Part shown: positions 11,258 to 22,384 of the stretch, piece after piece
How the letters are laid out: each line of letters starts with the position of its first letter
How positions within the stretch are numbered: position 1 is the stretch's first letter
The notes under the pieces: model-generated
Told to the model about the DNA's origin: nothing
The model's input: only the letters and a program-made list of their open reading frames with translations
The model's database searches: none
Made by a program: the position numbers and the translations under genes
Source: Heterobilharzia americana
Taxonomy: Eukaryota; Platyhelminthes; Trematoda; Strigeidida; Schistosomatidae
DNA: 64,000 bases
Direction: 5' to 3'
Assembly (NCBI GenBank): GCA_944470555.2
Contig: OX104134.1
Coordinates: 108,370,701 to 108,434,700 of the forward strand

Positions 11258-11824
11258 GTAATTTATCTTTCATCTTATTTCCCCCTCCCCTTGATATTCA
11301 TATTTACTACATCAGCAAGTCTTCATTCATAACATTCTGCTTTAAAATGAGCACCGACTAGAGAACCATTAAAAATCAAGCATCCCTAAGCAACCAGAGT
11401 TCATGTGCAATCCACCACTTTTCAACTGCTATATCGGAATGCAGTGGTTCAGGTTTTTAGATCCTCCCAATTTGTAGAATAGCTCAATCATTATCCAATG
11501 TCACCCGTGAGTAACTATCATCATACCCGATTTAGGTGACCATTTGTTATTAAGAACCTAGAATCTTGCTCATCGGCTTTGTGTGATTCCCTAACTAATT
11601 TCAATTCATTGTGAATACTTCGAAATAAAGAAATCTACCCGAAACTGTCCTAACTGCTTGCAGTGTACTACAATTATTGTATGCAGGCTGACAACTACCT
11701 GTGTGGAGCAGGGTTTGAGTCCTTGACTTCTTGTTTCAACACCAACTAACTTGACCAATGAAACAGCTTTTTATTCAGTAATTTCATGGTAATTTGACTT
11801 TTAAAGAAACTTTTTTTGAGGGAC

Positions 11825-12130
11825 TTCAACTCAAGATGACGATGATTGTTTAGCGTTCTCCTTAACTTTGGGATTTGTTCTTGGAAGCTGCGTCACTAGC
11901 CTGGGCGACTTCATCAGCACTAACTTCATACAGGGAAACTGTATTACTGGATGATCTGTCCAATTCAATTTACTTTCCATAACTGTATTGTAGTAATTCT
12001 GAAATACTTTGAGAACTAGTTTTCTGAGACATATGGAGCTGTTGCTCATTGGTTCAGGGAGATGATTTTCAGCCAATGGGTCACAGGTTAGAGCTCTGCT
12101 CCATAAATCGAGATTTGGGAAGCTTGGTAG
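11825..12130. repeat. Dispersed repeat fragment, unassigned
   Basis: Contains cttcatcagcactaacttcat, a phrase also found in both arms of the 12555-12778 hairpin and, inverted, near 62937. Read on the minus strand it resembles a short Ser/Asp-rich frame seen in all copies (E-V-S-A-D-[DE]-V). Likely a tail of a transposon family not otherwise recognised. Confidence 0.5.
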
Positions 12131-12554
12131 TATCACTGGCCCTCACAATTTAGGTATGGCTCATTATTTTCTGCATGAATGTGCACATGGCTGCTGAGTG
12201 TATTTCAATTAGATTTCGGTTTTTTCCTAGGTATACGCTTTTCTACTTTTTTCCTCTGCAGGTAATAGAACATCCTAGAGCATTTTGGAGCAAGTGGTGG
12301 AACATTCATTCACTTAGTTGTTGTTTTGATTATATTATTACCCAGCACATATGTTAGAAGTGATTCAGTATCTAGTTATATATATCTGGGAAATTCTGGT
12401 GTCGAAACCAAGTTTAAGTCATAAAGTAGCGTTGAGTGTATCTAGAGGTGTGAAAGTGGTTGACACTTCTTGGCTGCTTGCAGTAGGGAAAGTTACTTCT
12501 TCAGGCACCTGAAAGAGAAACTGCATTAATTTTGCGAAAAAATAGACCTCCTTA

Positions 12555-12778
12555 CTTGGTTGTATTGTGTTCTCCGAGCTGGGTTGTTTAATCGTGAAGC
12601 TTTCATCGTCTTTCTGGATGACATCATCGGCACTAACTTCAGTATGAAGTGAGCTGTCAATATCATGAAGAGCTGTCAGCTTACTTCATACTAAAGTTAG
12701 TGCTGATGATGTCATCCAGAAAGACGATGAAAGCTTCACGATTAAACAACCCAGCTCAGAGAACACAATACAACCAAG
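12555..12778. repeat. Near-perfect hairpin (foldback) repeat, about 105-bp arms
   Basis: The left arm 12555-12659 is the reverse complement of the right arm 12674-12778, with only a few mismatches and a loop of about 14 bases. Shared blocks include the arm segment with aagctttcatcgtc and its partner gacgatgaaagctt. The repeat lies in the intron between RELCH exons a and b, so the pre-mRNA would contain a strong stem. Confidence 0.92.
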
Positions 12779-12959
12779 ATCATCCACCTGAGCTACAAAT
12801 ATTCTCCAGTATTTCAAGACCTCCTTACTAGTTTGAAATAAAAGTCTGATTGCATTAACTCATGGTTCTGAAAGCCCATACCATCATCACCTGAAGACTG
12901 AAGATCAAGGATTCTGCTGCTTATAGGGCTGACTTTTTAACCTATTCTTCTGATTAAGA

Positions 12960-13140
12960 GAGGTAACGTTAGGATGAAATGCTGGTTATTCATGGGGAAC
13001 GCCTTACTACCCTGTCCAGTCAGCAGTGCGTCTTTGCCTTTGGACGATTATCTGTTTTTTGGTCTCATCACTATTCAGTAGACCTTTTTGGCATGGTTAG
13101 ACCTTCTTGTGTAGTATTTTACTTTAGATGAAACCGTCTA
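12960..13140 (-). mobile_element. CR1-like 5' leader fragment
   Basis: Reverse-strand match to the leader seen at 23400-23560 and 44570-44700 (ggggaacgcc, ccagtcagcagt, ttaccacg-like steps). Short and non-coding. Confidence 0.5.
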
Positions 13141-14350
13141 CCACGTCAAGATAAAAGCTGTGCGTCAGGATACATTAATCTTAATAAAGTACTTTAATTC
13201 AATAACACATTATAACTGCAGATAATAAGCATATATAGGGAAATGTGCTAGGAAATACAATTTCATTGTGTGACATCTCGTGAGTAGATAAACATCGAGT
13301 CGTAACTTCTTATCATTTCTGAATTTTTCCATTCTCTTACCTAAAAAAAAATACTTTTGTTATCAAATAGTCAAATAAAAATATGTTCTGAATGAATGTT
13401 CTAAATGAATATTGAAGAAAATAGGACTTATCGGTTGAGAAAAATATAAGACCTGGCACCAAGTATCATAAGTGCTTATAAAACTCTTCATTCACCGACT
13501 AACCAAGTGACCTACACTTCTCTGCGTTGTTAACATTAGCAGTCAGTTAGGCTGTGACTATCCATACACAGCGCACGACCTGACCTCCTTAGTCGATGAA
13601 AGTTTGCAATCTTAGCGGATTTTTCGCCTCCATTTGACACTTTGTAGCAAGTCTCTGTGTTGCTGATGTGGCTACTTCACCACATGTGGAGAATGTTTCT
13701 TGAGCATCAGAGATCTGATACAGCATTACATGTCTTCTGTTATCATATGTTTGACTCTGGTCAACTCATTTAACAAATTCACTCATTAGTTTAAAACCGG
13801 CCAATTTCTACCAGATTGTTTGTTCTCGAACTATAGTTACATATTCACGTATTTGTTATGACTTATGCAATCTTAGATACTATGTACAGTAAGGTAGCTG
13901 CTCTTTCTTAAAACCTGAAACGATTAACAATCAAAAGTTATTACGGGGAATCTCATCTGATTGTCATAACTTGTTTTACACACTCTACTGTAACTAGTCT
14001 AACCTAATAATCGTCGTCTTTCGCCTTTTTTGTGATTAAGACATAACCTGAACAAGTATTTCATAGGCATTTAAATTAAAAACTTCCTTTCGGCTATATC
14101 AACAAGTGAAAGTTGTCCATTTTCTCATAAGAAACATTTAGTAGCTTTCACTTCCAGTCAAACCACATTCAGTATGATGACTAACGTGTTTTTTGTCATT
14201 GAAAAGTCCAGCTATCAACCACAGGTAACACTAAATTTTCTACCCATCCATCTTGAACTGTCAATATTTGACAGTTGCATTCTTTATTCTGTGTTTATTC
14301 TATTGACTATCACAGAACCTGAATTGATGAAATCATCGCCTGTAATTAAG
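13141..14350. other. Intron, nothing recognised
   Basis: AT-rich intronic sequence between the leader fragment and exon b. No repeat family or exon could be supported. Confidence 0.45.
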
Positions 14351-14693
14351 TCAATTGATGCTTCAATACTTCTTGGACAAGATAGTTTTTAATCTGTTAG
14401 AAGAAATGATGAAATGCATGTGTCAATTGGAAAAGAGAACAATAACAACAACAGCAATCACTCCTACCGTTGCTACACCACATTCAACTATGAGCATAGA
14501 ACAATCTTTTTACTGGGAGCACTTATGTCAAGTGGATAAATGGACAGCAAAACAATGGTTTGATAGACATTTACTAACTAAGGTAATCACCTTATTAGAA
14601 CAATTACCTTATTGTCATGGTGAACGTTGTTCTACAATGAAAGCGTTTCTCGATTTGGATTATGCAAATTGTTCCTTTGATGACGCAATTAAA
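14351..14693 (+). CDS. RELCH: RELCH-like gene, exon b (HEAT region)
   Basis: The first base completes a Cys codon with exon a, then QLMLQYFLDKIVFNLLEEMM and, further on, YWEHLCQVDKWTAKQWFDRH and TKVITLLEQLPYCHGERC. The donor AAA|GTAAGC at 14693 is canonical and leaves phase 0. The acceptor AG (14349-14350) has a weak pyrimidine tract, but it is the one that gives an open frame matching the phase of exon a. A Thr-rich insert (TITTTAITPT) separates two helical blocks. In human RELCH the corresponding stretch includes GWESLLWVVNQLLPQL. Confidence 0.75.
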
Positions 14694-14724
14694 GTAAGCT
14701 TGGAGGTTTATTTTTTTACTTATT

Positions 14725-14985
14725 TCCTCTTGTTTATCAAACTTGACCGAATTGATCGGTTTCTGTTTGGAGTAATGTGTTCTTTGGACGGATATAACCT
14801 CATGTTCTATTATGACGTAATTTTCCTGGTGATGATGGCCAGGATGTGCATCCCCATCCCATTTGAGACTCATCAGCTTGATTTATGTGCGTCCTCGTGA
14901 TTTATGGTATTCCTGCCGAGACTCGGACTTTGGACTTCATGTCGTATTCAAACACTAGAACAGTATCCACTAGGCTACTGAATAA
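14725..14985 (-). mobile_element. tRNA-derived SINE with degenerate hammerhead, Smalpha-like
   Basis: Minus-strand copy. The tRNA-type box A lies near 14963-14978 (read as tagcctagtggatactg). A hammerhead-type core CTGATGAGTC lies at 14867-14876 on the minus strand, but the second strand of the core (GAAA) is mutated to GGGA, so cleavage is unlikely. Its 3' tail starts only about 35 bases past the exon b donor. Confidence 0.75.
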
Positions 14986-15039
14986 CAGGATTCATCTCTT
15001 CTAAAAAAGATGTCATTTTTTATTTACAGATGTTCGTAG

Positions 15040-15190
15040 TTTCCTGTTTATTATACTGAACCGAATTAATCGGTTTGCGTTGGTTTGTGACCTATTTCAA
15101 CGGATGTCTTGATATTGCACCAAGTTTCACTATGATGTAAATCGCATCATAATGCACGCATGCCCTGAATTCCAATGCTACTCTCCACCA
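15040..15190 (-). mobile_element. Truncated Smalpha-like SINE tail
   Basis: Repeats the tail of the preceding SINE (accgaattaatcggttt, then a degraded ccctgaattcc block) without tRNA head. Confidence 0.6.
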
Positions 15191-15519
15191 AACAAATCAA
15201 ATCATAAGTCTCGAAATATATTATAAATATGTACTTATATCGATTAAACTATCTGATATGGCCTCAGTTTACAGACTTATTATTGCAGTTTTCAGATAAC
15301 TTTCTTTTAGATAGGATTGAAACTAGTGGTCTCCTGGTTACAGCTTTCAAACACTCCATCTTCAAGTAAGCCAAGTGTTGAGCAGTGGATTAATAGTCAA
15401 CTTTCTGGATTTAGTAGATTGCTTACTTTCGATGTGACTCTTATTCTAAGTTGAAATCGGTTGAAGATTTACTGAAACTGATGACTTTTGTGGCAACTAT
15501 TTCTCCCTACTTGAAGTGA

Positions 15520-15725
15520 GTGTTGGTTTGAGGCAATCACCAGAAAACCCTGGATCGGCATTTTACACGTGCAGGCAATTGTCTAGAAAGACTTATGTGC
15601 GTCAGCAAGTGTAGGAGTTAAAGACGTTACCACCGAGCTATTCAGGCATTCAATAGCCTCCTGTAGGATTGGGTTAGATGCATTGATCATTTAGTGGGCA
15701 GTAATTAATACCATATTGTCTAGTG
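15520..15725 (-). mobile_element. tRNA-headed repeat, family C
   Basis: Shares order and words with 22670-22915 (accctggatc-like start, gacgttaccaccgag, gcctcctgtaggattgg). The gacgt-accac-gag block looks like a reversed box A. Decayed. Confidence 0.5.
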
Positions 15726-16534
15726 CATTGCTTGTTGTCAATTGACTATAATCCCAGATTAAATCAATGTAAGTATACTGCTATAGATAGCTGCCTTACT
15801 TGATGATTGAAATAGGAACTTGATTTATAAAATTCCATCAGCGCTTAGAGGTAGACAAGATGACATTGTTTGTTCTCAGGTGGTCGTTTGATAATTAATT
15901 ATTTATTCGAAGTTTGAGAGCACTCAAAACTTCACAGTTCTGAATTTTTCTTTTAGATTATCGGTTTTTATAACTGGGGAAAAACTAGTGGAGTTTCATG
16001 CTTTTAAGTTTTCGATGATGCTTCAAGCGACTGCTATGTGTCATAAGGTTGTCGATCAAAAATGTTTTTTTCTTTCAGGTTCGTTCCCGAAGTTATTCAC
16101 AATGATGTTAGGCCTGTCTTTCGGTTTACGCTTGCCTTCTCTTTATATTCTAAGTAAAATAATCATGTTTTTCACGTAACATTATCACCAGTTGATTTTG
16201 TATACAACGGAATATATTAAGTGAGGAATCACTCTTTTCATTGATGTCGTTCTCAAACTACACAGTTGAATAAAAAAATGTTATATTCATATGGCAGTAA
16301 TAGAAGTGGGGTTTTTTTAAGGATTTTATAAGGAAATCCAGTTTTCATTATAACTCAGGAGATCGGAAAAGGAATTACGTAGTGTTTAAAGTGATAATGA
16401 GAAGAAGACTTATCAAGATCAAAGCAATATTCAGTTAAATGATGCGATATGGTTAAAGGGCCTGGTGAATGTAATAAGAAATCAGAATCATAGGGGTTAG
16501 AAGAATGTAATATGAGAGAAAGCATAATATACTA

Positions 16535-17790
16535 CTGCGATTTGGCGTGTAAAAGAAAAGACTTTGAGAGTAAGATGTTCTTCTTTTGAATGCAGAGTTC
16601 GGGCTTCAAAATATTAATTTCCATAGCTTTTGCAGTTTGAAGAAGTTTCAGGCGTAGACCTCTTTCGAAGTTTGCACAAACTCTCTGGATGACGCTAAAT
16701 TTTTTTTCTGCAATCTCTGGGTGGTTATTATCTATCAAATGTTCTAAAATAGAGCTGTGAGGTGCTCTTCTTTCTTCTTTGTGGAACCATGCTGGTATGT
16801 GTTCAAAGATGCGTTTGGAAAGCAAACGCTGAACACGGGTAATATACCTTACTCCACAGGAGCAGGTGAACCGATAAACGCACATCAGGGTAGTCAAAAG
16901 GCCAACTTAACCTTTACGCATAATCGAAGCATTGGGTAAGTAGAGAAAGTTAGTCTGAGTTTAACAGCACAGAAAGTTTTTCTCAGTAAGTATGTTTAAC
17001 GGTTTCTGAATATATATCTACCGTTACGTCTCCGTTGAACTGTAAATTCACGAATGAAGACTTCTTGGGAACCATGGAAGTAGAATAATTGTCTGCTTTC
17101 AGTTTCATAGATTTAACAATGAAATTATACGAATCATGATTATGAATCAGAACATTTTTAAGGAAATTAAGTGCATCTTGCAAAGTTTCAGGTCTTCAGC
17201 TAGTGTGAATTCCATAGCACATAGAGAGAATCAGATTTCGTTTGGTGTCTACAGTTGTCCGTTCCACCTGAGTTTTCTGTGGTGAGTGAGTGATAAATTG
17301 TCGTCTTTTTAGCTGTTCATCTAAAAAGGATATCTTAGAATGAATTTCCTTCTCTAATGTGAATTGAATTGAAGGGTGACAGTTGTTAACTTGACATAGG
17401 ATATCTTCTAGCGTATTCCTATCTTTGGAGATGATGAAGGTATCATCTACGTATCGCTTATGAAGTTCGAATCGGTTGATCATTCTGCTTAATTGCGTTT
17501 TATTACTCCGGCATAAATAAGTTCGTCAGCAACGGCCCAATAGCTATCGGGATAAAGTGATTATCGTCATTATTGTTAGTATTATTATTATTGACAAAAT
17601 CAACAGTACCATGAAGTGTATGAAAAGAAACTTGCCTTCTTATGGGTCATAAGATTTTGACTAACCATCGGACAATACGATGATAAGGTGATCCTGTCAC
17701 ATCGAGAATAGTACGTAGAGGTGTGCTTTCTTTGTGCACCTTTGGGATATTTGACTCGAATGATCTTAGGGATTCTAATAATCCAGAATC
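16535..17790 (-). mobile_element. Penelope-like element fragment, RT plus GIY-YIG
   Basis: Minus-strand pieces in order: near 17790-17660, KVHKESTPLRTILDVTGSPY (Penelope RT fingers motif); near 17483, KRYVDDTFIIS (RT catalytic YVDD box) and HPSIQFTLEKE with ISFLDE; then 16897-16532, VYRFTCSCGVRYITRVQRLL and a KRIFEHIPAWF block of the GIY-YIG endonuclease. The second Y-x-G of the endonuclease signature is changed (YIT), and several frameshifts and stops break the frame. Penelope-like elements use this endonuclease and RT for retrotransposition. Confidence 0.88.
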
Positions 17791-18291
17791 TATGAAGGAA
17801 TCAGTTTTTATGATACGACATATTTTTACCTACAGTTATCTTAACGACCACTGTTGGTTACTGACAAGAAAATCTGACTACAAACTTTCTGCTTTTAAAG
17901 TACACAAATACACCTTTTTGTACAAAAACCGAATACGAAGTGACAAACATCCAAGGTATAATGATGAATAGTAGCGTTGAAAAAGCGGCGTTTGGTTTGA
18001 GTTGTATGCAGAAGAGAGACATGGGCACTGAATTATCCAACCAATATCTGACCTCCCATAGGAAGGGATTCAGCACATCAACTGGTCTTTGGAGAGCAGT
18101 CATTATCATTTTTTCTGGTCCTATGCATTAACCTGATTATTTTGACGAAGTTTGTAATTAAGTCACCGAGTAATGAGACTGGCTCACCATCTTGGTGTAC
18201 TTTGATTGATACTTATTATTCGTTGGTTTCTCCCCCTCTCATTACCTCATACATCCAAACGGCATAATCTTCAATTTCCTACCTTCTTTAG
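17791..18291. other. Intron before exon c
   Basis: No confident element; may include more decayed Penelope sequence. Ends in a pyrimidine tract and AG at 18290-18291. Confidence 0.4.
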
Positions 18292-18475
18292 CGTCAATAT
18301 GATGAATACTTTGCCTATCCGTGTATGGAGTCATTACAATCAAATAATTTTAAAGTATGCTTCTCATTATGTCGATTTCTTGTTTCACTTGGCAAAGCTT
18401 TTGGATCAGAAAGTATATCACACTTGGTAGCACCACATTTCAAGCTCAAGTTGATGAAACAAACAGAACATGGAA
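18292..18475 (+). CDS. RELCH: RELCH-like gene, exon c (HEAT region)
   Basis: Begins RQYDEYFAYPCMESLQSNNF and continues VCFSLCRFLVSLGKAFGSES then HLVAPHFKLKLMKQTEHG. This aligns with the human RELCH stretch containing FSRFFWRLCRTFGKIFTNT followed by VKPQFQEIL, including the paired R-L/F-x-x-x-x-G-K-x-F spacing. The acceptor has a strong pyrimidine tract (ttcctaccttctttag) and the donor is GGAA|GTGAGT at 18475. Entry is phase 0, as exon b requires; exit is phase 1. One of the exons that identify the gene. Confidence 0.88.
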
Positions 18476-19319
18476 GTGAGTTTTTCTTGAATTTTAGAGT
18501 CGAGTTTTGTCAATATTCTCTAAAGTGAATTTATCTAATATGCTTTGACCGTATATAAAATACCGGTAGTATTTTCGTTGCACAAGTTTACCTGCTTTCA
18601 AGTGGTGTATTGGCTGCACTCAAGGGTTTTGGAATCACTTCACATTAGGCCGCTTGAAGTAGGTACTGACTCATGATGAAGATTAACTTGTATGTATTTC
18701 AGCTTGAGACAGCAGATAAGGCTTAGTAGCATAAAGATTTTTGAAGAATGCTAAGTAAATTTGTGAAAAGGTTATAGAAGGTAGGAAAATCGACTGGACA
18801 ATTACCTGCACTTAAGTTCAGCTATGCCATTATGAATACAATAGTTGATAACTCTTGTAACTCTTCATTTCTTTGTGTTGTAAGTAGTAAGCAACTATCA
18901 GGTGTCCTAGTCTGATGACGGAACCTCGATAGTCAAACACCAAATAAATGTTAGTAGGATTCTTAGGTACAAGTCATTTTAAATACTTTAGTGACATTTG
19001 TCGGAATTTTGAAGATAGTATGTCAAAATAATAAATTTCTCTATGAAAAACATAGATATTGGAACTGCATTTCGAAGAATAAGAAAAGAATAAGGTAGAA
19101 ATCATGCAACTTCAGAATTATTCCAACTACTTCCATTTCACTGTACTCAAACTATGTGATAATTCAATGCCTAAACAAATATTTCTCCGCAGGACCTTTG
19201 TGAATGACGTTTCACCTCTATGCTTGTTTGATTAGGCAGACAGATACTTAATGTTAAATTAAGAGGTGTTTTTGGAATTCTGTGGTCATTATTGGGTCTT
19301 TTAGGCGTATATTCTTTGA

Positions 19320-19505
19320 TGCCAGGCAGTTAGAGGCAATCAGTAAGATAACCCCAGAACCTAGGTTTCGTGCTTGTTTGCACTTCTCAGCTAGAAGTAT
19401 ATGCAACCACAAAGGAACTGTTTTCTTCTGAAAGATTCTTACCCTCCTCATCCAGTGCACTTGCACTGTGGTACTGGCTCTCTTAGCTTTGTAGCCACAC
19501 CACAA
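19320..19505 (-). mobile_element. tRNA-headed repeat, family C, partial
   Basis: agaacctaggtttcgtgctt and gcacttctcagctagaagtat resemble 22690-22735. Only one end of the family is present. Confidence 0.45.
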
Positions 19506-19632
19506 AATGGCTTGTAGGATTCGGTCAGCACTTCGAACTAGACAATATGAAATCGGTTACTCTTCGGTAACTAGTCAATGTAAACCTATATTCTGGCATA
19601 TTTGTCTACCTAGTTCTCAACAGGAGAATGGG

Positions 19633-19634
<2 letters not shown>

Positions 19635-19723
<89 letters not shown>
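19635..19723. repeat. (TA)n microsatellite
   Basis: About 44 uninterrupted TA units. Length is unreliable in assemblies. Confidence 0.97.
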
Positions 19724-19726
<3 letters not shown>

Positions 19727-19859
19727 TAAGTTAAGCGAAGGGTACTAGATAAGTCAGTCAATTAAGTTGCTAACCCTCATCGAATAAGGTTTCTTGCGTA
19801 TGTGTTGTTCATAACGAGCCACCTTGAAATTCCATGCAAGCCGAAATTGAACGACGGCT

Positions 19860-20215
19860 GATAGAGATCAAACCAAGAAGTGGCACCAGCTCATGAAGTC
19901 TCTGACTACCGGTCTAAGCCATATCGAAAGAAAGTTGTAAACTGCTGTTAGGGGGTCCTCGAATTGATAGATATCAGTAATTAGACGTCCTTGGTAGCGT
20001 AAATGAAGACCGGTGGGGAGTGGTGCAGATGTATTCACTCTTCGATGTCTTCTAAAGCTTGGGCATTTTCGTAGACTCTGATTTTTGAATTCCTCCCCAT
20101 TCACCTTTGTCTACTCTAATATCAGTATTTTTCTAACCACTTGTTCTTCAAATGCTGCTGTGAAGTGTGTCAACTTGAGCGGATGCACTTTTGTACGTTG
20201 ATTTTGTGCATATGC
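19860..20215 (+). mobile_element. CR1-like 3' end fragment
   Basis: aaaccaagaagtggcac, catgaagtctctgac, gcagatgtattcactcttcg and gtgaagtgtgtcaac are the final C-terminal codons and 3' UTR of a CR1-like subfamily, also at 46300-46640 and 63680-63960. Confidence 0.7.
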
Positions 20216-20492
20216 CTATCTGTGTACTAACTAAACATAATAATGATGAAGTTATGCTTCACCACTTTTCTTTATTCCTTCTGCTTGTACATTCATATGA
20301 AGTTCTGTCACTTTACATCTAATTCACAACAGTTACTGATCACAATCCAAACTTAGTCCTTACATACATTCGATAATTATGATTTATATGTATTTTTGAC
20401 CTATAGGATTGGTCGTATATATAATTTAATTCAGAGATAATTGTTTATGCTTTTCTATTTACTTTGCTTTTTTGTTTGTTTACCCTCATCAG

Positions 20493-20569
20493 ATTATGAA
20501 TATGATAATATTTCTATGCAAACTGGACTTTTGGCTGGATATTGTTGTTTACTTACTTCTACACAATCG
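20493..20569 (+). CDS. RELCH: RELCH-like gene, exon d
   Basis: A 77-base exon. Together with the last base of exon c it encodes an Asn then YEYDNISMQTGLLAGYCCLL and TSTQS. The human counterpart reads VPIYATGVLTCYIQEEDRK, with the G-[VL]-L-x-x-Y-x-x-[EL] pattern conserved. Acceptor ccctcatcag, donor TCG|GTATGA. Phases (1 in, 0 out) fit both neighbours. Confidence 0.85.
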
Positions 20570-20779
20570 GTATGAATTGGTTGACTTTGATTTCCTGTCT
20601 CCGTTTTTATTTTAATATTTTTGTTTCTTTGGCTTTTTCGTATGAATGTGTATGTATATGACGACTGATAGTGCTGTTCTTCGTATCCATCTCTTAGCCA
20701 TTTGGGGCCTAGTTCAAATATCGTTCTACGTGTAGTTCAATCGGTCACTTAATATCAAGATGGAACGTGTGAATACTAG

Positions 20780-21185
20780 GTAGGTGTCCAAATTGTCACA
20801 CCTTACATCACCATTTTAAGAGATTAGGACATCAAGATGAGAGATAGAGCAATACTATAAGAAAATCCAGTGAAAATTTATAGGAAGTTAAGAAGAGGTA
20901 GTAAAGCAATAACAAAATGTTATATGATGGTTAAGACAAAGATAACATGTAAACAAATCTACGCCATTGAGATTAATTTTGTTCCATATCACCTATAATC
21001 TCCAACCTCTGATTTCAGTTATCCCAATCCCAACTAGCAAGTCTACATATCTTTACACGACTCAGACCAACAGTCAGAGACTTCATGATTTGAGACCAAC
21101 TTTTAGTTTTGGCTACTATTGTGCGTCGGGATGCATGGTGACTTGGCATGAGTGACACATGTCCTAGCCATATATGCGTACATCA
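20780..21185 (-). mobile_element. CR1-like 3' end fragment, decayed
   Basis: Minus-strand relatives of 2040-2420: the ccttacatcacc end, then aacagtcagagacttcatga and ttggctacta. No frame. Confidence 0.5.
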
Positions 21186-21374
21186 CAATAAGACAGTAGT
21201 TGCATCAGTTATCTAGTCATCAGAATGTATGTAGAGTACCATTGTTGAATTGAAGATGATTAACTGATCTCTCTCCACCTGCAGGATCTGTGGTACGAGA
21301 TTGGTTAAAAAGGGGGATTCGTGATTCTTTCTTTGTCATTTTCAGGTTGAATATTTATTTTTTATTTTTACATT

Positions 21375-21660
21375 GCACGCAGAGTAGCTATCGTGACTAC
21401 ATGGCCTAGTGGATAGCACTTGAAGCGGTTGGTCCTGGGTTCGCGTTTTAGTGGGAGCAACATTACTCATTGAAGGACAGGAACGTCCAGCTGACAAGTG
21501 AGTCCGAAATAGGACGAAATGCACGTCCTGAATCCCGCTGCTAGCCACAACCATATCGATTATAACAATAAACATTCAAGCAATATTGAAGCATCCGCAT
21601 AAGAGCACATTTGCCAACGGAGGTCGGTCAATTTGATCCACCATAACAGCAGAGGATTAC
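21375..21660 (+). mobile_element. Smalpha-like SINE with hammerhead motif
   Basis: The tRNA-type head has box A tggcctagtggatagc and box B gggttcgcgtttt. A hammerhead block follows at 21484-21530: stem II strands gtcc and ggac are intact around gaaat, and GAAAT is followed by gcacgtcctg. However, the conserved CTGATGAG reads CTGACAAGTGAG (four extra bases), so activity is doubtful. The tail ends ggattacaggta. Schistosome SINE-like satellites with active hammerheads are established. Confidence 0.82.
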
Positions 21661-21669
21661 AGGTACGAA

Positions 21670-21840
21670 AAAATAATTACTTGGTTGTGGCTAGCAGAAG
21701 AATCCAGGATGCCCGTTTCGTCCTATTTTGGAGTCGTCAGTTAGATGTACCTCCAAATCAGTGAGTGATGTTGTTCCTACTGAGACTCAAATCTCGTACC
21801 TATAGCTTCAAACGCCAAAGCGTTATCCATTAGCCACAAC
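21670..21840 (-). mobile_element. Smalpha-like SINE, inverted, hammerhead nearly intact
   Basis: Minus-strand copy, inverted to its neighbour. Read on the minus strand the core at 21752-21701 has CTGACGA, a short stem II with one mismatch closed by ggac, then GAAAC and a following gcatcctgg. The tRNA head ends near 21835 (box A as atggataacgctttggc). Confidence 0.8.
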
Positions 21841-21965
21841 TAAATTATCATAATAAGTATTCAGTCAAAATTGAGGAATCCGCGTAGGAGCCCATTTCCC
21901 AACAGAGGTCAAACAGTTCGACCCAGTATAACAACGGAGAATTACAAGTATTTCAACAAATAGTA
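21841..21965 (+). mobile_element. Smalpha-like SINE 3' tail
   Basis: Repeats the tail of the 21375 copy (ttcagtcaaaattgagg, aggagcccattt, ggagaattacaagta) without head or hammerhead. Confidence 0.7.
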
Positions 21966-22211
21966 ATTTAAGTAATTGTTAAGATGAATTGATCAGTATG
22001 AACTTATATCTAGTTAGTTGGAAGTTGCTGAAATCAAATCTATTGTTGATCAGTATTCAATCCACTCTAAGACCTAGTGTGTGTAGTGAATGCATAACAA
22101 TATTATTGTTGCACTTTAATTGACCTTTCTAAACTTCTTTTGTTGATAGTTGTTGATACGATCGATCCTTTGACCTTTCATAATGTAATTACTGTTAATA
22201 TTTATATTTAG

Positions 22212-22244
22212 TTTACGACTGGATCTCCTAGCTCAGTTATTAAA
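22212..22244 (+). CDS. RELCH: RELCH-like gene, putative 33-base microexon e
   Basis: Encodes FTTGSPSSVIK. Acceptor AG at 22210-22211 and donor AAA|GTATCA are canonical, and phase 0 at both ends fits exon d and exon f. A longer alternative reading from 22213 (LRLDLLAQLLKYQIAKKERF) is also open and looks protein-like, but its entry phase does not fit exon d. Trematode genes are known for microexons. Tentative. Confidence 0.5.
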
Positions 22245-22384
22245 GTATCAGATTGCTAAGAAGGAGCGATTTTCAGTCAATATAAAAGGTATAGCAAGCA
22301 ATATGTAGGTTGAAATTTAACGAGTTAATTAGAAATGTGAAAAGTTAGACAGATACAATATTAGGACTGGTGGTGAAAATAAGA

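Noticed and set aside
14604..14873. Minus-strand ORF overlapping exon b
   Set aside because: Antisense shadow of exon b and the adjacent SINE.
15311..15365. Possible extra exon (IGLKLVVSWLQLSNTPSSS) between exons b and c
   Set aside because: The splice sites are acceptable, but exons b and c already join in phase and the human alignment leaves no room for it. Kept only as a cryptic-exon possibility.
17858..18109. 83-residue minus-strand ORF beside the Penelope-like fragment
   Set aside because: No Penelope or other motif; probably chance in decayed sequence.
19507..19734. 75-residue ORF ending in Tyr-Ile repeats
   Set aside because: Translation of a (TA)n microsatellite.
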